DNA from: Pseudomonas sp. UBA1879
GTDB lineage: Bacteria > Pseudomonadota > Gammaproteobacteria > Pseudomonadales > Pseudomonadaceae
Assembly (NCBI RefSeq): GCF_002338065.1
Contig: NZ_DDHJ01000016.1
Span: forward strand, 62,001-126,000
Direction: 5' to 3'
DNA: 64,000 bases
Part shown: piece after piece, positions 54,239 to 63,961 of the stretch
How positions within the stretch are numbered: the stretch's first letter is position 1
Layout: every line of letters begins with the position of its first letter
Made by a program: the position numbers and the translations under genes
Notes under the pieces: generated by a model
Databases searched by the model: none
Told to the model about the DNA's origin: nothing
The model's input: the letters and a program-made list of their open reading frames with translations, nothing else

Positions 54239-54302
54239 ATGAGCCGAATAAAACGCATATTCGGCTCATTATATGAGCCATATGCACCCGATATTCGGCT
54301 CA
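54239..54302. promoter_or_regulatory. Repeated AGCCGAATA/TATTCGGCT palindromes upstream of fic
   Basis: ATGAGCCGAATA (54239-54250) and TATTCGGCTCAT (54258-54269) form a perfect 12-bp inverted repeat with a 7-base centre. A half-like ATGAGCC (54272-54280) and a third copy ATATTCGGCTCA (54291-54302) follow. The last copy lies 19 bases before the fic start. Autoregulatory operators are the likely role. Confidence 0.62.
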
Positions 54303-54320
54303 CGCACGGCGAGGATTTCT

Positions 54321-55463
54321 ATGAATCAGTCTGTCGAATGGATCTGGCAACACGCCGGATGGCCCCATTTCAATTGGGACGACGGGCTATTAGCACCTCT
54401 GTTGCGGGCCTGTAATAAAGCCCAGGGAGGGCTGCTGGGCATGCTTCGCATCTCGGATGTCACTGCCAATGCGCAGACCGAACTCGATGCCTTGCTGCAA
54501 AACATCATCACCTCATCGGCCATTGAAGGTGAGCAACTGAATGCAGGCTCTGTGCGCTCTTCTCTGGCCAAGCGCCTCGGGCTCACTAGCGATGAGCGAG
54601 TTACGCCGCGCAGTGAAGGCCTTGCAGAATTGATGCTGGACGCCACTCAGCATTACGACGCACCTCTGACGTTCGCCCGACTGATGCATTGGCATCGTTT
54701 GCTCTTTCCCGAAGTTGATTCACTGCTAGCCAAAGGCGTAAGCGTCGGGACGTTACGGGGGAGTGAGCCGATGCAGGTGGTGTCCGGGCGGATTGATCGA
54801 CCCATCGTTCATTTCGAGGCGCCCGGGCGTGGGGGGCTAGAAGCGCAGCTGGGTGATTTCTTCGACTGGTTCAACGCCAGCCGCACGAACAATGCGCTGG
54901 ACCCCATGCTGCGCGCGGGAATTGCGCATTTCTGGTTCGTAACGCTCCACCCCTTCGATGACGGCAACGGCCGCCTGACCCGCGCGATTACGGATCTGGC
55001 GCTGGCGCAGGCCGATCACCAGGCCATTCGGTTTTATGCCATGTCCGCAATCATCCTGAGTACGAGGCAAAGTTACTACCGCGTTCTGGAGTCGAGCCAG
55101 CGCAGCGGTCTGGATATCACACCTTGGCTGACCTGGTTTCTGGAGACTTTACTCAGCGCGCTCGAACAGGCGATGCAGCGTATCGATCGCGTGCTGGCCA
55201 ACGCTCGGTTCTGGCACCAGCATCGGGAGGACGGTCTTTCCCCGGAGCAGATCAAGGTACTCACCCGGCTTCTCAACGGCGACGTACTGGTCGAAAAGCC
55301 TGGTATGGGATTCGCCGGAGGCATCAGTGCCGCCCAATACCAGGCCGTCGCGAAGGTCAGCAAGGCCACCGCGACTCGCCATTTAACAGATCTGCTGGAA
55401 AAGGGGTGTCTGATGAAGCTACCGGGCGGTGGACGCAATACGCGTTATCAGATCAGCCGCTAG
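54321..55463 (+). CDS. Fic family AMP-transferase with C-terminal winged helix
   Basis: A 380-aa protein. N-terminal DUF4172-like part (WIWQHAGWPHFNWDDGLL), then the inhibitory motif S65-S-A-I-E69-G70, the Fic core HPFDDGNGRLTR (H210 catalytic), and a C-terminal winged-helix region (VAKVSKATATRHLTDLLEKG). The motif order (inhibitory helix before the core) makes it class II. It should AMPylate protein side chains when inhibition is relieved. ATG 54321 with CGAGGA upstream is chosen over 54273. Repeated palindromes lie in front of it; the winged helix may bind them. Confidence 0.88.
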   Translation: MNQSVEWIWQHAGWPHFNWDDGLLAPLLRACNKAQGGLLGMLRISDVTANAQTELDALLQNIITSSAIEGEQLNAGSVRSSLAKRLGLTSDERVTPRSEGLAELMLDATQHYDAPLTFARLMHWHRLLFPEVDSLLAKGVSVGTLRGSEPMQVVSGRIDRPIVHFEAPGRGGLEAQLGDFFDWFNASRTNNALDPMLRAGIAHFWFVTLHPFDDGNGRLTRAITDLALAQADHQAIRFYAMSAIILSTRQSYYRVLESSQRSGLDITPWLTWFLETLLSALEQAMQRIDRVLANARFWHQHREDGLSPEQIKVLTRLLNGDVLVEKPGMGFAGGISAAQYQAVAKVSKATATRHLTDLLEKGCLMKLPGGGRNTRYQISR

Positions 55464-55568
55464 AGCGCCGATCATTACTCCCACCGTAACGATCCGCGCT
55501 GTTGCTTGATTGATGCCCATGGCCCGGCGTCCTACTGTGGCCCACGACAGCGAACTCGTGGAGTCAGC

Positions 55569-57242
55569 ATGACGACTACAACAAAACTTGACCCGCGCTG
55601 GTCGCGTCGTCGCAGCGAAAAGCAGCGGCGGCTCGAGCAAGTGCGTTCCCTCGCCGACGGTGTGGTTCTGCCCACCGACAAGATCGTCGCGGCGTTGGAG
55701 GCGTTGATTGCCCCCGGTGATCGCGTGGTGCTCGAAGGTAACAACCAGAAACAGGCAGATTTCCTTTCTCGGTCGCTGGTCAAGGCCGATCCCGCCAAGC
55801 TGCACGATCTGCACATGATCATGCCCAGCGTGGGGCGTGCCGAGCATCTGGACCTCTTCGAACGTGGCATTGCCCGCAAGCTCGACTTTTCGTTTGCCGG
55901 TACGCAAAGCCTGCGCATCAGCCAGTTGCTGGAAGACGGCTTGCTGGAAATCGGCGCGATTCATACGTACATCGAGCTGTATTCCCGACTGCTGGTCGAC
56001 TTGATTCCCAACGTCGTGCTGTCTGCCGGGTTCATGGCCGACCGCGCAGGCAATATCTACACCGGCGCCAGCACCGAAGACACCCCGGCCCTGATCGAGC
56101 CTGCCGCCTTCAGCGACGGCATCGTCATCGTGCAGGTGAATCAGCTGGTGGACGACGTCAGCGACCTGCCGCGCGTGGACATTCCGGCATCGTGGGTCGA
56201 TTTTGTCGTCGTGGCCGACAAGCCGTTCTACATCGAGCCGTTGTTCACCCGAGATCCGCGCCACATCAAGCCGGTGCATGTGTTGATGGCGATGATGGCG
56301 ATTCGTGGCATCTACGAAAAACACAACGTTCAGTCGCTGAACCACGGCATCGGTTTCAACACCGCCGCCATCGAACTGATTCTGCCGACCTACGGTGAGT
56401 CGCTGAGGCTGAAAGGCAAGATCTGCCGCAATTGGACCCTCAATCCGCATCCCACGTTGATCCCGGCCATCGAAAGCGGTTGGGTCGAAAGCGTGCATTG
56501 TTTCGGCACTGAATTGGGCATGGAGAACTACATCGCCGCCCGTCCGGACGTGTTCTTCACCGGTCACGACGGCTCGATGCGCTCCAACCGCATGATGTGC
56601 CAACTGGCAGGCCAATACGCGGTGGACCTGTTCATCGGCGCCACGCTGCAAGTCGATGGCGACGGGCATTCCTCGACCGTGACCCGTGGCCGTCTGGCCG
56701 GTTTCGGTGGCGCGCCAAACATGGGCCACGACCCGCGCGGTCGGCGCCATAGCACCCCGGCGTGGCTCGACATGCGTCAGCAAAATCCGGACACCGACGC
56801 TTACCTCGAGCGCGGCAAAAAGCTGGTCGTGCAGATGGTCGAAACCTTCCAGGAAGGCGGCAAGCCCACCTTCGTCGAAACGCTCGATGCCGTGGGCGTG
56901 GCGAAAAAAAGCGGCATGCCACTGGCGCCGATCATGGTTTACGGCGACGACGTTACGCACTTGTTGACCGAAGAGGGCATCGCCTACCTGTACAAGGCGC
57001 GCAGCCTCGAAGAGCGTCAGGCGATGATCGCCGCTGTGGCAGGCGTGACGTCCATTGGCTTGCGCCATAACACCAAAGACACCGCACGGATGCGCCGCGA
57101 GGGATTGATCGCGCTGCCCGAAGATTTAGGTATCCGTCGCACCGACGCCAGCCGCGAATTACTGGCGGCCAAGAGCATTGCCGAGTTGGTGGAATGGTCC
57201 GGTGGTTTGTACAACCCGCCTGCGAAATTCAGGAGCTGGTGA
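55569..57242 (+). CDS. mdcA: Malonate decarboxylase alpha subunit
   Basis: A 557-aa CoA-transferase-like subunit that exchanges acetyl for malonyl on the carrier protein. Family blocks: [78 protein letters not shown]. It starts the mdc operon at ATG 55569 with GTGGAG upstream. A TTT-to-GGA-like promoter is not obvious in the 105-base gap from fic. The stop shares a base with the mdcB start. Confidence 0.96.
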   Translation: MTTTTKLDPRWSRRRSEKQRRLEQVRSLADGVVLPTDKIVAALEALIAPGDRVVLEGNNQKQADFLSRSLVKADPAKLHDLHMIMPSVGRAEHLDLFERGIARKLDFSFAGTQSLRISQLLEDGLLEIGAIHTYIELYSRLLVDLIPNVVLSAGFMADRAGNIYTGASTEDTPALIEPAAFSDGIVIVQVNQLVDDVSDLPRVDIPASWVDFVVVADKPFYIEPLFTRDPRHIKPVHVLMAMMAIRGIYEKHNVQSLNHGIGFNTAAIELILPTYGESLRLKGKICRNWTLNPHPTLIPAIESGWVESVHCFGTELGMENYIAARPDVFFTGHDGSMRSNRMMCQLAGQYAVDLFIGATLQVDGDGHSSTVTRGRLAGFGGAPNMGHDPRGRRHSTPAWLDMRQQNPDTDAYLERGKKLVVQMVETFQEGGKPTFVETLDAVGVAKKSGMPLAPIMVYGDDVTHLLTEEGIAYLYKARSLEERQAMIAAVAGVTSIGLRHNTKDTARMRREGLIALPEDLGIRRTDASRELLAAKSIAELVEWSGGLYNPPAKFRSW

Positions 57243-58129
57243 TGCGCGGACTCAATGTTGCATTCGACCAGACGCCGCGTTCCCTGCCCTTGGCTGAGCG
57301 ATTGGCAGACTTGGCAGTGGACGCGTTGATCGACGAAGCCGACCTCTCGCCCAAGCCCGCATTGGTAGACCGTCGCAGCAGTGGCGCCCACAAGGACCTG
57401 CACCTGGGCTTGATGCACGCGTCGGCATTGTCGCTGTGGCCTGCTTTTAAAGCGATGGCTGAGGCGGCCATCGAGATTGGCGAGATCAACCAGCCGCTGC
57501 GCGAAGCCATCGGCCGCATCGGGCGCGAAGGCGAAGCGGTGATGATGCGGACCACCTCGGGCGTGAACACCCACCGGGGCGCGATCTGGGCTCTGGGGTT
57601 GTTGGTCTCGGCGGCAGCGCTCGATCCCGCTGATCTGTCGCCCGCCGGGTTGGGATTGCGCGCAGGCTGTCTGGCGTTGATCGAAGACCGCCACCTGCCG
57701 GTCACTCACAGCCATGGCGCTGAAGTGGCACAAAAATTCGGCGCGATGGGCGCTAGAGAGCAGGCGCAAATGGGCTTTCCGGCCGTGACTCAAACCGGCT
57801 TGCCGCAACTCGAACGCAGTCGCGCGCAAGGTGCTGGCGAGCAGAACGCTCGTCTCGACGCACTGCTGGCGATCATGACCACCTTGGCTGACACCTGCGT
57901 GCTGTATCGCGCAGGCGAACAAGGCTTGCAGGCCATGCAGCTGGGCGCGCAGCGGGTGCTGGATGCGGGCGGCAGCGCGAGCCTTAGCGGTCGTCGCGCG
58001 TTGCATGCGTTGGATCAGCAACTGCTGAGCCTGAATGCCTCTCCCGGTGGCGCAGCTGACTTGCTCGCCGCCTGCCTGTTTATCGATTGCCTCGAGCCTG
58101 CGCTCGGCAATGACGCGAGGATCGTTTGA
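57242..58129 (+). CDS. mdcB: Triphosphoribosyl-dephospho-CoA synthase
   Basis: A 295-aa CitG/MdcB enzyme making the precursor of the carrier's prosthetic group from ATP and dephospho-CoA. Landmarks: [38 protein letters not shown] and [19 protein letters not shown]. Start and mdcA stop overlap by one base. Works with MdcG, which attaches the group to MdcC. Confidence 0.95.
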   Translation: MRGLNVAFDQTPRSLPLAERLADLAVDALIDEADLSPKPALVDRRSSGAHKDLHLGLMHASALSLWPAFKAMAEAAIEIGEINQPLREAIGRIGREGEAVMMRTTSGVNTHRGAIWALGLLVSAAALDPADLSPAGLGLRAGCLALIEDRHLPVTHSHGAEVAQKFGAMGAREQAQMGFPAVTQTGLPQLERSRAQGAGEQNARLDALLAIMTTLADTCVLYRAGEQGLQAMQLGAQRVLDAGGSASLSGRRALHALDQQLLSLNASPGGAADLLAACLFIDCLEPALGNDARIV

Positions 58130-58130
58130 A

Positions 58131-58430
58131 ATGGAAACCTTGTCCTTTGAATTTCCCGCCGGCCAGCCGCCATTGGGGCGTGCACTGGTGGGCTGTGTCG
58201 GATCCGGCGACCTTGAAGTGCTGCTGGAGCCCGGTTCGCCCGGCAAATTGACGATTCAGGTGCTGACCTCGGTCAACGGCAGTTCGGCACGCTGGCAGAA
58301 CCTGTTCGAGCGCATGTTCGACGGTCAGACGCCGCCTGCGCTGAGCATCGACATTCACGATTTCGGCGCGACCCCGGGTGTGGTGCGTTTGCGACTGGAG
58401 CAGGGCTTCGAGGAGATCGGTCATGACTGA
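58131..58430 (+). CDS. mdcC: Malonate decarboxylase acyl carrier protein (delta subunit)
   Basis: A 99-aa carrier protein starting METLSFEFPAGQPP. The GCVGSGDLEVLLEP region contains Ser25, the position that carries the phosphoribosyl-dephospho-CoA group in the characterised family member. It holds the acetyl/malonyl thioester through the reaction cycle. mdcD starts inside its last codons (8-base overlap). Confidence 0.94.
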   Translation: METLSFEFPAGQPPLGRALVGCVGSGDLEVLLEPGSPGKLTIQVLTSVNGSSARWQNLFERMFDGQTPPALSIDIHDFGATPGVVRLRLEQGFEEIGHD

Positions 58431-59274
58431 CAGCGCTCGCTTGTTGCAACAACACAGCTTCGTCGAACTCGGCTCCCGGCAGCGCGCCCGCGCACTGCTC
58501 GACGAAGGCAGCTTTCGTGAATTGATCGATCCCTTTGCGCGGGTCACTTCGCCTTGGCTGGCCAAGCAAGGCGTGGTGCCCCAGGCCGATGACGGCGTGG
58601 TGGTCGCCAAAGGCTCTATCGGTGGTCAGCCGGTGGTGATCTGCGCCATTGAAGGCGCGTTCCAGGGCGGCAGTATGGGCGAAGTCGGCGGCGCAAAGAT
58701 GGCCGGTGCGTTGGAGTTGGCAGCCGAAGACAACCGCAAAGGCATCCCCACCGCCGCTGTCTTGCTGCTGGAAACCGGCGGCGTGCGCTTGCAGGAGGCC
58801 AATCTTGGGCTTGCCGCGATTGCAGAGATTCACGCGGCGATCGTTGATCTGCGTCGGTACCAACCGGTGATCGGCGTGGTCGCAGGCAGCGTCGGCTGCT
58901 TTGGCGGCATGTCCATCGCTGCGGGGTTGTGCAGCTATCTGGTGGTGACGCAGGAAGCGCGTTTGGGGCTCAACGGCCCGCAAGTCATCGAGCAGGAGGC
59001 GGGCATCGAAGAGTACGACTCCCGCGACCGGCCCTTCATCTGGAGCCTCACGGGAGGCGAACAGCGCTTTGCCAGCGGTTTGGTCGATGGGTACGTCGCT
59101 GACGATATCGCCGCCATTTCGGCGCAGGTGAAAACCTTGCTGCAGAAAGGCAGACCCGAGCAGGAGCGCAGCAGCCAATACGGTCTGTTCCTGCAGCGTC
59201 TTTCGACGCTGGACACCACGTCGCAGATCGACCCCGCCGCCGTGCGTGCACTGTATGAAGGAGAGCAGCCATGA
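58423..59274 (+). CDS. mdcD: Malonate decarboxylase beta subunit
   Basis: A 283-aa crotonase/carboxyltransferase-fold subunit: VVICAIEGAFQGGSMGEVGGAKMAGALELA, VLLLETGGVRLQEANLGLAA and VVAGSVGCFGGMSIAAGLC (each broken for length). With MdcE it decarboxylates malonyl-S-carrier to acetyl-S-carrier. It overlaps mdcC and mdcE (4 bases). Confidence 0.95.
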   Translation: MTDSARLLQQHSFVELGSRQRARALLDEGSFRELIDPFARVTSPWLAKQGVVPQADDGVVVAKGSIGGQPVVICAIEGAFQGGSMGEVGGAKMAGALELAAEDNRKGIPTAAVLLLETGGVRLQEANLGLAAIAEIHAAIVDLRRYQPVIGVVAGSVGCFGGMSIAAGLCSYLVVTQEARLGLNGPQVIEQEAGIEEYDSRDRPFIWSLTGGEQRFASGLVDGYVADDIAAISAQVKTLLQKGRPEQERSSQYGLFLQRLSTLDTTSQIDPAAVRALYEGEQP

Positions 59275-60071
59275 GTGCATCGACCCGTGGTTTGAACTGG
59301 TTCAACGCCTTGAGCGCGGGGGCCGCCGAGGTGGTCGGCCTACCCGCATCGGTGAAGGCGGCCGACGGTCAATTGGGGGATTATCCTGCGCGTTTCCTGG
59401 CTGTGGTCGCAGACTCGGACAACCGTTTTCCACGCGCGCAAAACGGCGAGGTCGGACTGCTGGAAGGCTGGGGTCTGGCAAAGGCTGTAGACGCTGCCAT
59501 CGAGCTGGATGGGCAGAACCCACAGAAACGCGCGCTGATCGCCATTATCGACGTACCGAGTCAGGCCTATGGGCGTCGCGAAGAAGCCTTGGGCATTCAT
59601 CAGGCGCTGGCCGGGGCGGTCGATGCTTATGCCCGCGCCCGGCTGGCGGGGCACCCTGTGATCGGCTTGCTGGTGGGCAAGGCCATGTCGGGCGCCTTTC
59701 TCGCCCATGGCTATCAAGCCAACCGCCTGATTGCCCTGCGCGACCCCGGCGTGATGGTGCATGCCATGGGCAAGGCGTCGGCGGCGCGGGTCACGTTGCG
59801 CAGCGTCGAGGAGCTGGAAAAACTCGCCGCGAGCATTCCGCCGATGGCCTACGACATCGACAGTTATGCAGGGCTTGGTCTGCTGTGGGAAACGCTTTCG
59901 GTGAGTCAGATCGAACAGCCTTCCGCGAGCGACATTGCCACTGTTGAAGGGTGTCTGATCGCAGCGGTCAAAGACGTTCAAGGCAGCAGCAACGACCTGA
60001 GTTCGCGCCTGGGTGCGCCGAATCGCGCAGCTTCTTCAAAGGTGCGTGAACTGCTGCGGGCGCAGTGGTAA
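59271..60071 (+). CDS. mdcE: Malonate decarboxylase gamma subunit
   Basis: A 266-aa partner of MdcD: LAVVADSDNRFPRAQNGEVGLLEG, VDVPSQAYGRREEALGIHQALAGAVDAYARARLAGHPVIGL-type region and KAMSGAFLAHGYQANRLIAL. The two form the decarboxylase core. GAAGGAGAG precedes ATG 59271. Its stop shares a base with mdcG. Confidence 0.94.
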   Translation: MSASTRGLNWFNALSAGAAEVVGLPASVKAADGQLGDYPARFLAVVADSDNRFPRAQNGEVGLLEGWGLAKAVDAAIELDGQNPQKRALIAIIDVPSQAYGRREEALGIHQALAGAVDAYARARLAGHPVIGLLVGKAMSGAFLAHGYQANRLIALRDPGVMVHAMGKASAARVTLRSVEELEKLAASIPPMAYDIDSYAGLGLLWETLSVSQIEQPSASDIATVEGCLIAAVKDVQGSSNDLSSRLGAPNRAASSKVRELLRAQW

Positions 60072-60703
60072 TGAGCCTCAACCGGCCCGTGCAGCCTCAC
60101 GATCTGTTGTGGGGGATGCCAGTAGCGGCTTTGCCTGCCGACGCTCCGGCGTGGGTGAGCGACGTCGTTGGTCTCGGGCATCCGGTCGTTGTGCGTCGGG
60201 CAAAGGTCGCCGAGGGATGGGTGGCAGTGGGCGTGCGCGGGCGTTCCCGGGATCAGCGCTTCGCCGCCCTGATGAAACTGTCCGACGTCACGCGCTGCAT
60301 CAAGCCTGAGCAACTGGTCGATGCGGTGGATCACGTCGAGGCTGATTGGCCTGCCTTGCGTGCGCTTAAACACATTCGCCCTGTGCTTGATGCAATGCAC
60401 TTACCTTGGGGTGTCGCAGGCGGCGCGGGGTTCGAGTTGGCGACCAGCATCAAAGTGCTGCATCAGGACAGCGACCTCGACCTGATTTTGCGCGCCGAGC
60501 AATGCTTCAGTCGCCACCGCGCTGCCGCGCTGATTGAAGCGCTGGAGGGCGCGGCGTGCCGCATCGACCTGCAATTACAAACCCCTTTCGGCGCCGTTGC
60601 CTTGCGTGAGTGGGCCGGATCGGCGCGGCAGGTGTTGCTCAAGGCTGACGATGGCGCGCGGTTGGTCAGCAATCCGTGGCAGCTTCAGGAGCGCGCAGCA
60701 TGA
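60071..60703 (+). CDS. mdcG: Phosphoribosyl-dephospho-CoA transferase
   Basis: A 210-aa MdcG: RPVQPHDLLWGMPVAALP, VVRRAKVAEGWVAVGVRG and the nucleotidyl-transfer motif GGAGFELATSIKVLHQDSDLDLILR. It attaches the prosthetic group to MdcC Ser. ATG 60071 follows mdcE directly; the frame's earlier GTG is within mdcE. Confidence 0.94.
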   Translation: MSLNRPVQPHDLLWGMPVAALPADAPAWVSDVVGLGHPVVVRRAKVAEGWVAVGVRGRSRDQRFAALMKLSDVTRCIKPEQLVDAVDHVEADWPALRALKHIRPVLDAMHLPWGVAGGAGFELATSIKVLHQDSDLDLILRAEQCFSRHRAAALIEALEGAACRIDLQLQTPFGAVALREWAGSARQVLLKADDGARLVSNPWQLQERAA

Positions 60704-61635
60704 GCAGCTTTTGGGCGTTTCCCGGTCAAGGCGCGCAGCAGGCGGGCATGTTGCACGCGCTGCCGAACAGTCCGTTGATCGACGAATGCCTGCGCGAAGC
60801 CAGCGACGCGTTGAATGAAGACGTGCGCGCGCTGGATTCAAACGAAGCACTGCAATCGACCCGCGCCGTTCAGCTGTGTCTGTTGATCGCCGGGGTCGCC
60901 TGTTCGCGGCTGCTGATGGCGCAGGACATCAAGCCGGATTACCTCGCAGGCCTCTCGATTGGCGCCTACCCGGCCGCTGTAATTGCCGGTGCGCTGAGCT
61001 TTGCCGACGCGGTGCGGCTGGTGGCGCTGCGTGGCGAACTGATGCAAACCGCCTATCCACAGGGCTATGGCATGACCGCGTTGATCGGTTTGGATCAGGG
61101 CACGGTGGAAGCGTTGATTCAGCAGATTCACGGCGCCGGCACGCCGGTGTACTTGGCCAACATCAACGCCGACAACCAATTCGTCATCGCTGGCAGCGAT
61201 GACGCCATGGCCAATGTGGCGGCCTTGGCGAAAGAGAAGGGCGCTGCTGCGGCGAAACGGCTGGCGGTCAGCGTGCCGTCCCACTGTGAGCTGCTGAGTG
61301 AACCGGCGCAGACGCTGGCCGACGCCTTCGCTCAAGTGTCGATCCAGGCCCCGACCCTGAAATACCTGAGTGGCAGCACGGCCCGTCCGCTGTTCACTGC
61401 CGATAAATTGCGCGACGACCTGGCCTTCAATATGTGCCGCGTTATCGATTGGCGCAGCACTGTGCAGACCGCGTACGAGCGCGGCGCACGTCTGCAGATC
61501 GAATTGCCGCCCGGCACCGTGCTGACCGGGCTGGGGCGAAAAGTCTTCGAACAAGGATCGGCTGTCGCCTTCCAGGGCGCCCGGCTGGATACGCTGAGCG
61601 CGCTGTCGCGAGAGGAGGAACGTCGCCACCCCTAA
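60700..61635 (+). CDS. mdcH: Malonate decarboxylase epsilon subunit (malonyl-CoA:ACP transacylase)
   Basis: A 311-aa FabD-like transacylase: WAFPGQGAQQAGML (oxyanion GQGAQ), nucleophile GLSIGAYPAAVIAG (S86), and SVPSHCELLSEPAQ with the catalytic His. It loads malonyl on MdcC to start the cycle. Its ATG overlaps the mdcG stop. Confidence 0.94.
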   Translation: MSSFWAFPGQGAQQAGMLHALPNSPLIDECLREASDALNEDVRALDSNEALQSTRAVQLCLLIAGVACSRLLMAQDIKPDYLAGLSIGAYPAAVIAGALSFADAVRLVALRGELMQTAYPQGYGMTALIGLDQGTVEALIQQIHGAGTPVYLANINADNQFVIAGSDDAMANVAALAKEKGAAAAKRLAVSVPSHCELLSEPAQTLADAFAQVSIQAPTLKYLSGSTARPLFTADKLRDDLAFNMCRVIDWRSTVQTAYERGARLQIELPPGTVLTGLGRKVFEQGSAVAFQGARLDTLSALSREEERRHP

Positions 61636-61697
61636 AAATGGTTGCTGCTTTCGAAGGAACACAACAACAACAACTTCGACGATTGAGGGCAAGAACA

Positions 61698-62132
61698 ATG
61701 GTTATCTACGGCGTTGCGTTACTGGCTATCTGCACCCTCGCGGGGGTGATTCTCGGTGATCTGCTTGGCGTGCTGCTGGGCGTCAAATCCAACGTGGGCG
61801 GTGTCGGGATCGCGATGATCCTGCTGATCTGCGCCCGTCTCTACATGCAAAAACGCGGTGGCATGAGTGAAGGCTGCGAAATGGGCGTCGGCTTCTGGGG
61901 CGCGATGTACATTCCGGTCGTCGTGGCCATGGCGGCCCAGCAAAACGTCGTCACCGCCCTGAAAGGCGGTCCGATTGCGGTCATTGCTGCCGTTGGCTCG
62001 GTGATCGTCTGTGGTTGCACGATTGCGATCATCAGTCGCACTAATAAAGGCGCGCCGCTGCCCAGCGAGGACGAAGTCGCCACAGACGCTGCGGTGATCA
62101 CGCCGACCGTCTCCCCAGTGGGAGGCCGTTGA
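61698..62132 (+). CDS. madL: Malonate carrier subunit MadL
   Basis: A 144-aa membrane protein with four hydrophobic segments: GVALLAICTLAGVILGDLLGVLLGVKSNVGGVGIAMILL region (split), MGVGFWGAMYIPVVVAMAAQQNVV and IAVIAAVGSVIVCGCTIAII. With MadM it imports malonate with sodium or protons. ATG 61698 with GAGGGC upstream; 62 bases after mdcH. Confidence 0.93.
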   Translation: MVIYGVALLAICTLAGVILGDLLGVLLGVKSNVGGVGIAMILLICARLYMQKRGGMSEGCEMGVGFWGAMYIPVVVAMAAQQNVVTALKGGPIAVIAAVGSVIVCGCTIAIISRTNKGAPLPSEDEVATDAAVITPTVSPVGGR

Positions 62133-62133
62133 T

Positions 62134-62898
62134 ATGTGGGATCTCATTCAGAAAGATTTGATCAGCCAGGGTCTGGTCACTGCCTTTGCCGTGGTGGGCG
62201 TGGTGATGTGGATTTCCGTGGTGCTGTCCAAGCGACTGACCTTCGGGCGCATTCACGGCTCGGCCATCGCCATCGTGATCGGCCTGGTGCTGGCGTGGGT
62301 CGGCGGGATGATGACGGGCGGGCAAAAAGGGCTCGCGGATCTGGCGCTGTTTTCCGGCATCGGTCTCATGGGTGGCGCGATGTTGCGCGACTTCGCCATC
62401 GTTGCCACGGCGTTTGAAGTGCAGGCGACCGAGGCGAAAAAGGCCGGTTTGATCGGCGCGTTCTCGTTGTTCCTCGGCACCGTGCTGCCGTTCATCGTGG
62501 GCTGCAGCGTTGCCTATGCGTTCGGCTATCGCGATGCCGTGAGCATTACCACCATCGGTGCAGGCGCAGTGACGTACATCGTCGGCCCTGTGACTGGCGC
62601 GGCCTTGGGCGCGACGTCGGACGTGATGGCATTGTCGATTGCCACCGGTTTGATCAAGGCGATTCTGGTGATGGTCGGCACGCCGATGGCGGCGCGCTGG
62701 ATGGGCCTGGACAACCCGCGTTCAGCAATGGTGTTTGGTGGTCTGGCCGGCACGGTCAGCGGCGTGACCGCAGGGTTGGCCGCAACGGATCGGCGATTGG
62801 TGCCGTACGGCGCGCTGACTGCGACGTTTCACACCGGGCTGGGCTGCTTGCTCGGGCCGTCGCTGCTGTATTTCATCGTGCGCGGGATCTTGGGCTGA
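62134..62898 (+). CDS. madM: Malonate carrier subunit MadM
   Basis: A 254-aa protein of about six to seven membrane helices, with LSKRLTFGRIHGSAIAIVIGLVLAWVGGMMTGGQKG and GGLAGTVSGVTAGLAATDRRLVPYGALTATFHTGLGC blocks (split for length). It follows madL by one base. The carrier supplies the substrate for MdcA-H. Confidence 0.94.
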   Translation: MWDLIQKDLISQGLVTAFAVVGVVMWISVVLSKRLTFGRIHGSAIAIVIGLVLAWVGGMMTGGQKGLADLALFSGIGLMGGAMLRDFAIVATAFEVQATEAKKAGLIGAFSLFLGTVLPFIVGCSVAYAFGYRDAVSITTIGAGAVTYIVGPVTGAALGATSDVMALSIATGLIKAILVMVGTPMAARWMGLDNPRSAMVFGGLAGTVSGVTAGLAATDRRLVPYGALTATFHTGLGCLLGPSLLYFIVRGILG

Positions 62899-62939
62899 TC
62901 GTCAGGCGAGCCAGAGGCGGTTTTTGCTTTTGATTCTGG

Positions 62940-63023
62940 CCGACGGCTCGCTGGCGAAGGCAGCGTGACAGGCGACCTGGATGTTGCTGCCCCGACGCTT
63001 TCGCCAGCAAGCCGGCTCCCACA
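62940..63023. repeat. REP pair, GAGCCGGCTTGCTGGCGA family
   Basis: A diverged CGGCTCGCTGGCGAAGGCAG copy near 62943 opposed by CGCCAGCAAGCCGGCTCCCAC ending near 63022, between the converging madM and mdcR genes. Confidence 0.8.
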
Positions 63024-63040
63024 GAGGCTGTGCAGCTGAT

Positions 63041-63961
63041 TCAGATCTCGGTCAACCTATTCGAATACATCCGGCACTCCGCCAGTAGCGCCAGCAGATT
63101 CGGATCGCGCTCGCGGGCTTTGAGGAACACCAGTCCGATGTGCTGCTGCATGCGGTAACGCCCTTGCAGCGGTATCAAGCGGACGCGGTTTTCGTAGACC
63201 GCCGCGATCCGCCCCGGCAGCAGCGCGTAACCCACCCCGGAACTGACCATGCTCAGCAGCGTGAAAATATCGTTCACCTGCATCGCCACCTTCGGCTCGA
63301 AACCCGCCTGTTCGAACACCCGCGTGCCATCACGGTGAGTGGCGAAGCCCTGGGTCAGGGTGATGAACGTCATTTCCCGCAGGTCTGCCAAGTCCACTTC
63401 GGCCTGCTGGGCAAACGGCGAATCGGCAGGCGTGGCGAGGAAAATGTCGTCGGAAAACAGCGGCAGTTGCTCGCAGTCAGGGTCGTTAACGCTCTCGTTC
63501 AGCGATACCAGAATCGCATCGACTTCCATGTTCTTCAGCTTGTAGAACAGGTCGATGTTCGAACCCAGAATCAGGTCGATATTCAACTCGCTGCGACGCA
63601 GTTTCAGCCCCATGATCAACTGCGGCACGGTCTTCACCGTCAGCGAGTACAGCGCTCCCAGCTTGAAACGTGCCGCCGAAAATCCCGCTGCTGCGCGGGT
63701 CTGCTCTACCGTGCTCAACACGTCCTGCACCAGTTTTTGCGCCCTTTCTTCCAGCACATACGCGCTTTCCAGGGGAGTCAGGTTGCGTCCTTCATGTTTG
63801 AACAACGGACAGCGCAAGGCGTTTTCCAGCGAGTGAATCGCCCGGTGAACGCTGACAGTGCTGGTCTGCAACTCTACGGCGGCGCGGGCCAGATTGCCGG
63901 TGCGCATGAACGCCAGAAAGATTTCCAGCTTCTTGAGGGTCAGTTCTTCGTCGATCTGCAT
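63041..63961 (-). CDS. mdcR: LysR-family regulator of malonate utilisation
   Basis: A 306-aa LysR protein: N-terminal helix-turn-helix (LKKLEIFLAFMRTGNLARAAVELQTSTVSVHRAIHSLEN, split) and a periplasmic-binding-protein-like effector domain with DAILVSLNESVNDPDCEQLPLFSDDIF. Its place at the madM end identifies it as MdcR, the activator responding to malonate. It is transcribed towards madM; start ATG 63961. Confidence 0.93.
   Translation of the reverse strand: MQIDEELTLKKLEIFLAFMRTGNLARAAVELQTSTVSVHRAIHSLENALRCPLFKHEGRNLTPLESAYVLEERAQKLVQDVLSTVEQTRAAAGFSAARFKLGALYSLTVKTVPQLIMGLKLRRSELNIDLILGSNIDLFYKLKNMEVDAILVSLNESVNDPDCEQLPLFSDDIFLATPADSPFAQQAEVDLADLREMTFITLTQGFATHRDGTRVFEQAGFEPKVAMQVNDIFTLLSMVSSGVGYALLPGRIAAVYENRVRLIPLQGRYRMQQHIGLVFLKARERDPNLLALLAECRMYSNRLTEI

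Noticed and set aside
55419..57068. 549-aa antisense open frame over mdcA
   Set aside because: Shadow of mdcA; no ribosome site or family features.
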